Both the position numbers and the translations under genes were made by a program. From Bacteroidota bacterium (GTDB lineage Bacteria > Bacteroidota > Ignavibacteria > Ignavibacteriales > Ignavibacteriaceae): 9,177 nucleotides of DNA. Below, in pieces: positions 1-5,148 of the stretch. The notes under the pieces were generated by a model. That model did no database searches and had not been told where the DNA came from. It saw only the letters and a list, made by a program, of their open reading frames with translations. Positions within the stretch are counted from its first letter, which is position 1; every line of letters begins with the position of its first letter. The stretch lies in contig JAUZPC010000090.1 in NCBI GenBank assembly GCA_030706105.1, positions 1-9,177 on the forward strand. Direction: 5' to 3'.

Positions 1-137
1 ACCATCCTGCAGGGTCCGCACCAGGGAGCCCAAAAATCAATTACACAAGGGGTATCGCCCTGATATTTCCATTCTTGTTTGTTCTCGTAATCAAATACTT
101 TTTCAATAAACGTATCTTTTGTTAATTGTTCAGTCAT
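1..137 (-). CDS. Thioredoxin, N-terminal part (cut by left window edge)
   Basis: Only the first 45 codons are present, because the gene runs off the left edge. The visible protein starts MTEQLTKDTF and reaches the thioredoxin active site: residues 33-43 read IDFWAPWCGPC, with redox cysteines C40 and C43 (bases about 9-20). WCGPC is the classical thioredoxin site for cytoplasmic dithiol-disulfide exchange. The motif falls near residue 40 rather than near 30 as in E. coli thioredoxin, so this protein has a somewhat longer N-terminus, rich in charged and aromatic residues (YENKQEWKYQGD). The ATG at 137 is preceded by AAGGA at a good distance. The start lies 13 bases after the stop of the DUF302 gene, so this looks like the last visible gene of the rhodanese-led operon. 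A specialised partner of the upstream membrane and sulfur proteins is likely (inference). The C-terminal half, including the cis-proline, cannot be checked. Confidence 0.93.
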   Translation of the reverse strand, partial: MTEQLTKDTFIEKVFDYENKQEWKYQGDTPCVIDFWAPWCGPCRM

Positions 138-150
138 TTTCTATTTCCTT

Positions 151-537
151 TTATATATGTTCTAAAACTTTTAATAATTTTTGCTTTACTTCCGCTGCTA
201 CAGCAACAATAACGGGATTTTCAAGCAACTTGCTCATAACTTCAGGATCAAAGAAAGATACTTTTATTGTTTTATCTTCCGCTTCTGAAACTACAACATT
301 GCAGGGTAAAAGTAAGCCAAGCTGTTCTTCTGCTGAAAGTGCTTTATGGGCAAGTACAGGATTGCATGCCCCTAAAATTACATACTTTTTAAAATCGACA
401 TTTATTTTTTTCTTTAAAGTATCCTGTACGTCAATACTTGTTAATATTCCGAATCCTTCTTTCTTCAATTCATCAGTTACTTTAATAATAGCTTTTTCAA
501 AAGAAAGATCAACCGTTTTTGAAAATCCATATTCCAT
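151..537 (-). CDS. DUF302 family protein
   Basis: This 128-residue protein matches the DUF302 pattern along its length. It has an early YGFSKTVDLSFEKA segment, the GFGILTSIDVQDTLKKK stretch (residues 28-44), then YVILGACNP (52-60) and LLLPCNVVV (75-83), with a basic C-terminal helix. The family's function is not established. DUF302 domains are small soluble alpha/beta folds, often found near thioredoxin-like, rhodanese or sulfur-oxidation genes. Two cysteines, C58 and C79, sit in the two conserved motifs and are plausible thiol or ligand sites (inference). There is no signal peptide, so it should be cytoplasmic. The ATG at 537 begins exactly where family members normally start. It has no good Shine-Dalgarno sequence and lies 4 bases after the DUF2892 stop, so it is probably translated by coupling. 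Confidence 0.88.
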   Translation of the reverse strand: MEYGFSKTVDLSFEKAIIKVTDELKKEGFGILTSIDVQDTLKKKINVDFKKYVILGACNPVLAHKALSAEEQLGLLLPCNVVVSEAEDKTIKVSFFDPEVMSKLLENPVIVAVAAEVKQKLLKVLEHI

Positions 538-541
538 CCGG

Positions 542-754
542 CTACTCTGCTTTCTCTTTTTTATTAGTAAAAATTTTAAAAGGGATATAAAGCGGACAAG
601 TGCCGAGCGAAGAAGTAATTATAAAAACACCGGCAAAAATTCCTAATATAATGGCTGCGGTGCCGGTAACTATGCTTTTAACAATTAGCAAAACAATAAA
701 AAGACCTATAACTACTCTAAGACTGCGGTCCATAGTTCCAATATTTTTAATCAT
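542..754 (-). CDS. DUF2892 (YgaP-like) small inner-membrane protein
   Basis: The 70-residue protein opens with KNIGTMDRSLRVVIG (residues 3-17), the characteristic start of the DUF2892 domain. This is the two-helix membrane unit also fused to rhodanese in E. coli YgaP. Membrane segments lie at about 13-29 and 31-50. They are followed by GTCPLYIPF (51-59), with a single cysteine C53, and a lysine-rich tail (KKEKAE) that should stay in the cytoplasm. The family motif around the cysteine is usually G-x-CPLY. The ATG at 754 has AAAGGT upstream and overlaps the end of the DUF6132 gene by 8 bases. In YgaP this module dimerises and anchors the rhodanese domain. Here the rhodanese is a separate gene in the same operon, so a similar partnership is a reasonable inference. 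Confidence 0.88.
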   Translation of the reverse strand: MIKNIGTMDRSLRVVIGLFIVLLIVKSIVTGTAAIILGIFAGVFIITSSLGTCPLYIPFKIFTNKKEKAE

Positions 755-983
755 TTTTTTTACCTTTCAAAATACTGAATAGAACTTTTAATGATTTGGA
801 CGGAATAAAAATTGCGCCGAACAGAGCACCATATAAAATACTTATCCATGGATTAGAAGTAATAGGGCAACTTCCCGAAGAACAGGCATTATAAAAGTAA
901 AATGCAAAGCCGCCGAATGCACCGAGCAAAACAGGAAAAATTGCCTTAAATAATATTACTTTGTTTGCTTTTAGAAATTCCAT
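747..983 (-). CDS. DUF6132 family small membrane protein
   Basis: This is a 78-residue protein with two membrane segments (about 12-31 and 46-63). Between them is a short loop, NACSSGSCPITSNPW (residues 32-46), with cysteines C34 and C39. The loop and the second helix (SILYGALFGAIF) match the small proteins grouped as DUF6132, which occur beside rhodanese and thioredoxin genes in Bacteroidota-like and other anaerobic bacteria. Function is unknown. The cysteine pair in a loop next to the membrane could carry sulfur or a metal (inference). The frame stays open upstream to a TTG at 1073, but the ATG at 983 is preferred. It has AGGGGG upstream, it gives the compact family form, and the extra 30 residues would lie entirely over the rhodanese gene. 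It overlaps the rhodanese end by 13 bases and the next gene by 8, so translation is probably coupled. Confidence 0.8.
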   Translation of the reverse strand: MEFLKANKVILFKAIFPVLLGAFGGFAFYFYNACSSGSCPITSNPWISILYGALFGAIFIPSKSLKVLFSILKGKKND

Positions 984-1345
984 TGAGACATACCCCCTTT
1001 TAAATTGCCAACGTTGAATCCTTTTTTTGCTAAAATACCACAGGCGCTTAAGCTTCTGCTGCCGCTTTGGCAATAGCAGACAATTTCTTTAATTTTGTAC
1101 TTTTCCAGCTCGCTTATCCTTGAATATAGTAGATTTAACGGAACGTGAAGTGAGCCTTTAATATGATTCTTTTTCCTTTCGGCTTCTGTTCTAACATCAA
1201 GCAATACAATGGCATTTTGTTTTAGCTTGGATCTGACTTCTTCGGCTGTGTAGCTTATGATATTTCGCGTTGCCAGGTATTTCCTTAAATATAAAAAAAG
1301 TACAACTGCCAGTAGTGAAAAAATAATGATTTGAGAACTATCCAT
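971..1345 (-). CDS. Membrane-anchored single-domain rhodanese (sulfurtransferase)
   Basis: The 124-residue protein has one N-terminal membrane helix (about residues 5-20) followed by RKYLATR, so the positive-inside rule puts the catalytic domain in the cytoplasm. The rhodanese domain (about 30-124) shows LLDVR (48-52), the HIKGSLHVP segment (61-69), the active-site loop CQSGSRS (92-98) with persulfide-carrying C92, and GGMSQW near the end. Single-domain rhodaneses move sulfane sulfur between donors and thiols. The ATG at 1345 has AAAGGA upstream and fits a clean anchor. A longer frame would start from TTG at 1417 and looks like random AT-rich leader. It is the first gene of the minus-strand operon, and its last codons overlap the DUF6132 start. 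The separate anchor and DUF2892 genes resemble a split version of the YgaP arrangement. Confidence 0.93.
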   Translation of the reverse strand: MDSSQIIIFSLLAVVLFLYLRKYLATRNIISYTAEEVRSKLKQNAIVLLDVRTEAERKKNHIKGSLHVPLNLLYSRISELEKYKIKEIVCYCQSGSRSLSACGILAKKGFNVGNLKGGMSQWNF

Positions 1346-1383
1346 TAAGTATCCTTTAGAGTTTTCAGCGTATAAAAATATTT

Positions 1384-1398
1384 TTAATTTAATGGTTA
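1384..1398 (+). repeat. 15-base direct repeat, copy 1
   Basis: The sequence TTAATTTAATGGTTA occurs here and again, identically, at 1571-1585. This copy lies about 39 bases upstream of the rhodanese start, in the leader or promoter zone of the minus-strand operon. The match stops at both ends (t versus c before, g versus a after). The region is very AT-rich, which raises the chance of coincidence, but an exact 15-base match within 278 bases is still unlikely. It may be a regulator binding site; that is inference. Confidence 0.45.
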
Positions 1399-1455
1399 GA
1401 TACAAATAAAAGTACAAAGATTCAAATGAACAGGGTATGGTGTGACAGCTTTGCA

Positions 1456-1472
1456 GAATAATCCCATTATTC
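1456..1472. promoter_or_regulatory. Perfect 7-3-7 palindrome, candidate operator
   Basis: The sequence GAATAATCCCATTATTC is a perfect inverted repeat of 7-base arms around CCC. It lies in the divergent intergenic region, 111 bases from the rhodanese start and 152 from the lyase start. Its size and symmetry suit a dimeric repressor or activator. No particular regulator family can be named from it. It is too AT-rich, and lacks a following T run, to be a convincing terminator. Confidence 0.35.
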
Positions 1473-1514
1473 CATAATTATTAAGCTAAAATAGAGAAAA
1501 ACCTGATTTCAGAA

Positions 1515-1543
1515 TTGTAAAAAATAATTAAGATGAATAAAAT
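1515..1543 (+). promoter_or_regulatory. Candidate sigma70-like promoter for the lyase-acyltransferase genes
   Basis: TTGTAA (1515-1520) and TAAAAT (1538-1543) are separated by exactly 17 bases. They match the -35 consensus at 4 of 6 positions and the -10 consensus at 5 of 6. Transcription would start near 1550, giving a leader of about 74 bases that contains repeat copy 2. The region is so AT-rich that such matches arise easily. If the host is a Bacteroidota, its primary sigma factor would prefer a different -33/-7 pattern, and no clear one was found. Confidence 0.3.
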
Positions 1544-1570
1544 TATGTTAGCTTTTTATAAATATTCAAC

Positions 1571-1585
1571 TTAATTTAATGGTTA
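1571..1585 (+). repeat. 15-base direct repeat, copy 2
   Basis: This copy is identical to TTAATTTAATGGTTA at 1384-1398. It lies 38 bases upstream of the lyase start codon, downstream of the candidate promoter. The two copies have the same orientation on the plus strand, so they face opposite ways relative to their nearest genes. Confidence 0.45.
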
Positions 1586-1623
1586 ATATTTAAAGTTATT
1601 TTATAAAAACTAAAGGTTCTCAA

Positions 1624-2841
1624 ATGGAAAATAATAAGTTGACTGACTTTGAAACACAGTGTGTGCATTCCGGTATTGACGAATATGAATATGGTTCAGT
1701 CGTACCTCCAATTTATCAGACTTCAACATTTAAATTTAAATCAGCTGATCATGGTGCCGACCTTTTTGAAGGCAAGGGAAAAGGGTATATTTATACAAGA
1801 ATGCTTAATCCTACTGTGGAAGCTCTTGAAAATTGTATAGCCGAACTTGAAGGCGGTTACAAAGGGCTTGGATGCGGAAGCGGAATGGCTGCCGTACATA
1901 CTGTCATTGGCTCATTAACAAAAGCTGGAGATCACGTTGTTGCTTCCAATGCAGTTTACGGGCCTACACTGACTTTGCTCTCAACAATTATGAGCAAATA
2001 CGGTGTAACTGCTGATTTTGTTGATACCTCTGACTTGGAGCTTGTTAAAAAAGCAATGAAGCCAAACACCACTTTGGTTTATCTTGAGACTCCCGGTAAT
2101 CCTACTCTTGCAATTGCAGATATAAGCGAAATTTCAAAAATTGCTCACGAACATAATGCTCTTGTCGCTGTTGACAACACTTTTATGTCTCCGGCATTAC
2201 AGAACCCGTTAAAACTTGGTGCTGATGTTGTTTTACATTCATTAACAAAATTCTTAAACGGCCATGCTGATGTTGTAGGCGGTATTGTTGTTGCAAAAGA
2301 TGAAGCTTCTTATAAAGAATTAAGAAGGCATCTTAACCATTACGGCGGAGTAATTGATCCTTTTAATTCATTTTTAGTACACAGAGGGATTAAAACTCTT
2401 GCTTTAAGAATGGAAAGACATTGTTATAATGCTCAAATTATCGCCGAGTATTTGGAAAAGCATCCTATGGTTGAATCTATTGTATACCCGGGATTAAAAA
2501 GCCATCCGCAGTATGAATTGGGGCAGAAGCAGCATAAAGGCCCGGGCGGTATGATTACTTTTGAAGTTAAAGGCGGCCTTGAAGGAGGCAGAGTTTTAAT
2601 GGATTCTGTTAAACTTGCTCAGTTGGCCGTTAGTCTTGGAGGCGTTGAATCTCTTATTGAGCACCCTGCAAGTATGACTCACTTTTCAATGGGACCTGCA
2701 GCAAGAAAAGCAGCCGGCATTTCAGAAGGTTTAGTCAGATTTTCTGTCGGTATTGAAAACGTTAATGACATTATTGCTGACCTTGAACAAGCTTTGGAAA
2801 AAGTAAGTAAAGCAATAAGTGTGAATCAAGTAACTAAATAA
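1624..2841 (+). CDS. Cys/Met-metabolism PLP enzyme, probable methionine gamma-lyase-type C-S lyase
   Basis: The 405-residue length is normal for the gamma-family of fold-type I PLP enzymes (methionine gamma-lyase, cystathionine gamma-lyase, O-acetylhomoserine sulfhydrylase). Visible sites are GYIYTR..NPT (54-64, with Y57 and R59 binding PLP phosphate), GSGMAA (85-90), Y112 stacking on PLP, D184 in VAVDNTF, the Schiff-base lysine K209 in HSLTKFLNGH, SLGGVESL (337-344) and carboxylate-binding R372. Methionine gamma-lyase would cleave methionine to methanethiol, 2-oxobutyrate and ammonia in the cytoplasm. Classical methionine gamma-lyases have cysteine after YG (YGCT), but this protein has YGPT (112-115). 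Substrate choice is therefore uncertain, and a cystathionine lyase or sulfhydrylase role is possible. The ATG has AAAGG upstream. The gene is divergent from the rhodanese operon and 10 bases upstream of the acyltransferase. Confidence 0.9.
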   Translation: MENNKLTDFETQCVHSGIDEYEYGSVVPPIYQTSTFKFKSADHGADLFEGKGKGYIYTRMLNPTVEALENCIAELEGGYKGLGCGSGMAAVHTVIGSLTKAGDHVVASNAVYGPTLTLLSTIMSKYGVTADFVDTSDLELVKKAMKPNTTLVYLETPGNPTLAIADISEISKIAHEHNALVAVDNTFMSPALQNPLKLGADVVLHSLTKFLNGHADVVGGIVVAKDEASYKELRRHLNHYGGVIDPFNSFLVHRGIKTLALRMERHCYNAQIIAEYLEKHPMVESIVYPGLKSHPQYELGQKQHKGPGGMITFEVKGGLEGGRVLMDSVKLAQLAVSLGGVESLIEHPASMTHFSMGPAARKAAGISEGLVRFSVGIENVNDIIADLEQALEKVSKAISVNQVTK

Positions 2842-2851
2842 AAAAAATATT

Positions 2852-4006
2852 ATGGAACAAAAATCAGAAAGACTTGTCTCTTTAGATGTCTTTAGAGGCA
2901 TTACCATTGCCGGAATGATAATGGTTAACAACCCGGGAAGCTGGGGACACATTTATCCGGCTCTTGAACATGCCAAATGGCATGGCGTAACTCCAACGGA
3001 CTTAATTTTTCCTTTCTTCTTGTTTATTGTTGGTGTAGCTATAACAATATCATTAACTAAAAGGAAACAAAGAGGAGACAATTTAGAAAAGTTGCTTTTC
3101 CAGGTTGCAAAAAGAGGTTTGATGATATTCCTAATTGGTCTCTTATTAGCAAGCTTCCCTTTTTTCAGGTACAACCCGGATTTAGGCTTTTCCTGGTTTG
3201 ATTTTAGTAAAATCAGAATCCCGGGAGTTCTGCAGAGAATTGGTGTAGTATATTTCTTTGCTTCATTAATATTCTTATATACTAAGCCAAAAACTCAGGC
3301 AATAATTGCTGCAGCTTTACTCCTTATTTATTGGTTCTTAATGGCTGTGGTTCCGGTTCCCGGGGTAGGTTATCCTAACTTTGAACCTGCTACAAATTTG
3401 GGAGCTTGGTTAGATAATACTTTACTTGGCGGTCACTTGTGGTCAGCTTCTAAAGTATGGGATCCGGAAGGTATTTTAAGTACAATTCCTTCAATATCAA
3501 CTGCTTTATGCGGTATATTATTAGGGCATTGGCTTAAAACTGAGAAAGATCCTCTTACAAAAACAGTGTGGATGTTTGTAGTAGGCTGCGGATTATTGGT
3601 CCTTAGCATGTTCTGGGACATGGCTTTCCCAATCAACAAAGGAATATGGACAAGCTCTTATGTAGTTTATTGTGCAGGAATGGCTCTTTTCTTTTTTGCA
3701 ACAATTTATTTCCTTGTTGATGTTAAGGGTTATAAAAGGTGGACCAAACCTTTTGTTGTCTATGGTATGAATGCAATTACTGTTTTCTTCTTATCAGGAG
3801 TAGTTGCAAGACTTTTAAGCATGATCTATGTTGCAAAAGATGCTAACGGGCACTGGATGAGTTTTCAGTCTTATGTTTATAATAATATCCTTTGTTCATT
3901 TTTGAATCAGGTAAATGCATCATTTGCTTGGGCGTTAATGTATATTCTGTTCTGGCTGGGAATGATGTGGATTCTTTATGCCAAAAAGATTTTTATTAAA
4001 GTTTAG
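2852..4006 (+). CDS. NagX/DUF5009-type membrane acyltransferase (HGSNAT-like)
   Basis: This 384-residue polytopic protein has about ten membrane segments (roughly 12-26, 49-68, 86-104, 130-144, 148-166, 208-228, 237-255, 270-289, 300-322, 357-376). It begins with the family hallmark RLVSLDVFRG (7-16), then MVNNPGSWGHIY (24-35) and HAKWHGVTPTDLIFPFFLF (40-58). This is the COG4299 family related to human heparan-alpha-glucosaminide N-acetyltransferase, which passes acetyl groups from cytoplasmic acetyl-CoA to amino sugars across the membrane. H40 appears to align with the proposed catalytic histidine of the human enzyme. The bacterial substrate is unknown; amino-sugar acetylation is only a family-based guess. 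There is no Shine-Dalgarno sequence: the 10 bases after the lyase stop are AAAAAATATT, so start selection relies on the A-rich leader or coupling. The ATG matches the family's normal N-terminus. A strong terminator follows. Confidence 0.88.
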   Translation: MEQKSERLVSLDVFRGITIAGMIMVNNPGSWGHIYPALEHAKWHGVTPTDLIFPFFLFIVGVAITISLTKRKQRGDNLEKLLFQVAKRGLMIFLIGLLLASFPFFRYNPDLGFSWFDFSKIRIPGVLQRIGVVYFFASLIFLYTKPKTQAIIAAALLLIYWFLMAVVPVPGVGYPNFEPATNLGAWLDNTLLGGHLWSASKVWDPEGILSTIPSISTALCGILLGHWLKTEKDPLTKTVWMFVVGCGLLVLSMFWDMAFPINKGIWTSSYVVYCAGMALFFFATIYFLVDVKGYKRWTKPFVVYGMNAITVFFLSGVVARLLSMIYVAKDANGHWMSFQSYVYNNILCSFLNQVNASFAWALMYILFWLGMMWILYAKKIFIKV

Positions 4007-4015
4007 CTGTAAACA

Positions 4016-4047
4016 AAAAAAAGCTGTCCAAACGGGCAGCTTTTTTT
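4016..4047. terminator. Bidirectional intrinsic terminator
   Basis: Bases 4016-4029 pair with 4034-4047 to make a 14-bp stem with one G-T pair and an AAAC loop. Its core is GCTGTCC/GGGCAGC, flanked by seven A on one side and seven T on the other. The hairpin therefore has a U tract in either reading direction. It lies between the convergent ends of the acyltransferase gene (4006) and the racemase gene (4058) and should end both transcripts. Confidence 0.92.
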
Positions 4048-4057
4048 ATGTCCTGCA

Positions 4058-5119
4058 CTATACAATCACTTTTAAAATATAATCCGAGGTTGAAGCAGCT
4101 AATAGTCCGCCATATGTAAGATCAAATTCAACAATGTCGCCAACTTTATACTTATGGCTGCAGTCTGCAAAATCTGCCAGTAAATGGTCGCTGCTTCCGC
4201 CGATAATCTTTATGCATTTATCACGGGGGATGATGCCGCTTAAATTTAAATCCTGTCGCCCCGCTGCAAGGATCCCGCGTAATCTAATGCCCTTGTCTTC
4301 AAATACCGGCTTCTGGCCGAAAGCATCCATGCCTATTTGCCCGTGGGGGTAAGAGGGCTTTTCTTTTAATTCAATTATTTCCAAAGCTAAAGTAAATGCA
4401 TCTCTGTATGTCCCTTCAATACGCTCCCCAAATGCAGTTTCTAAACCAAGGGCAATTGATTCTCCAAGTCTTAGCTGATTAATCCTTTTCGGCATTTCAT
4501 TCTTAAAAACTAAATACAGGCTGCTTGAATTTCCCCCGGAAACAGTCTCAATGGTAATGTTGTATCTCTTTTCAATTTGTTCAACAAGCTCTACTAATTT
4601 TCCCAGATTATTTGCATCAGGGATAACTCCTCCATAACAGGTCAGGTTTGTCCCAATCCCCTGTATGTGTATTCCTTTTAGTCCTACAACCTGACCGACA
4701 AAGTCAATCAAATATTCATACCACACACCTTCACGAAGGTCACCCAGGTCTGTCATAATAATAATATTATGAACCTTGTTCTTTCTTATTGCGGCTTCGG
4801 ACAGTGCGCTTATTGTGTCTATCTCTGAGTTTAAGCTTACATCACATAGATCAACTACTTCATCGGCGCGCGACTTCATGGGAATACGGAGTAACATCTT
4901 GGGGACTCCTAATTCTTTAAGCGTCCTCAGATGACTTAATCTTGAGTCGGCAAGCATATAAGCTCCGCCGTCTATCATTGCTTGTGCAACTTCGGGAATG
5001 GCACAGAAAACTTTGCTTACTGCTGCCACATTTATGCCGTTCTTTCTGCATTTATCAGCCAATAGACTTGTGTTATGCTCTATTTTTTTCTTATCAATAA
5101 TCAGTGCCGGATATTTCAT
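4058..5119 (-). CDS. orr: Ornithine racemase, PLP-dependent
   Basis: This 353-residue member of the alanine racemase-like fold-type III PLP family matches the ornithine racemase of Stickland-type ornithine fermentation. It converts L-ornithine to the D-ornithine used by the aminomutase. The PLP lysine is K36 in VAAVSKVFCA. Other marks are LADSRLSHL (56-64), MTDLGDLREG (122-131), GIGTNLTCYG (154-163), the phosphate-binding SGGNSSS (194-200) and LRLGESIALG (216-225). General amino acid racemases of the same family (YhfX/alanine racemase N-terminal group) are the alternative. Position as the last gene after oraS, oraE and the MutL-like gene strongly favours ornithine. It starts 29 bases after the MutL-like stop, with a modest GAAAG upstream of the ATG. 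The operon ends at the shared terminator just beyond its TAG. Confidence 0.92.
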   Translation of the reverse strand: MKYPALIIDKKKIEHNTSLLADKCRKNGINVAAVSKVFCAIPEVAQAMIDGGAYMLADSRLSHLRTLKELGVPKMLLRIPMKSRADEVVDLCDVSLNSEIDTISALSEAAIRKNKVHNIIIMTDLGDLREGVWYEYLIDFVGQVVGLKGIHIQGIGTNLTCYGGVIPDANNLGKLVELVEQIEKRYNITIETVSGGNSSSLYLVFKNEMPKRINQLRLGESIALGLETAFGERIEGTYRDAFTLALEIIELKEKPSYPHGQIGMDAFGQKPVFEDKGIRLRGILAAGRQDLNLSGIIPRDKCIKIIGGSSDHLLADFADCSHKYKVGDIVEFDLTYGGLLAASTSDYILKVIV

Positions 5120-5148
5120 AAAACTTTCTTTTGTTATGTGCTTTGCGG

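Noticed and set aside
119..646. Plus-strand open frame of 175 codons opposite the DUF302 and DUF2892 genes
   Set aside because: It is antisense to two recognisable proteins, has serine/phenylalanine-rich composition typical of a shadow frame, and shows no family features.
747..1073. Longer DUF6132 start at 1073
   Set aside because: The codon is TTG and the extra 30 residues are basic and lie entirely over the rhodanese gene. The ATG at 983 has AGGGGG upstream.
971..1417. Longer rhodanese start at 1417
   Set aside because: The codon is TTG and the added 24 residues look like translated AT-rich leader. The ATG at 1345 has a good ribosome binding site and a clean membrane anchor.
1346..1623. 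Riboswitch or small RNA in the divergent spacer
   Set aside because: No GC-containing multi-helix structure or recognisable SAM or cobalamin riboswitch pattern was seen. The stretch is nearly all A and T apart from the palindrome and repeats.
2731..2952. Minus-strand open frame spanning the lyase/acyltransferase junction
   Set aside because: It is antisense to the ends of two clear genes, has no plausible protein features, and is best explained as a shadow frame.
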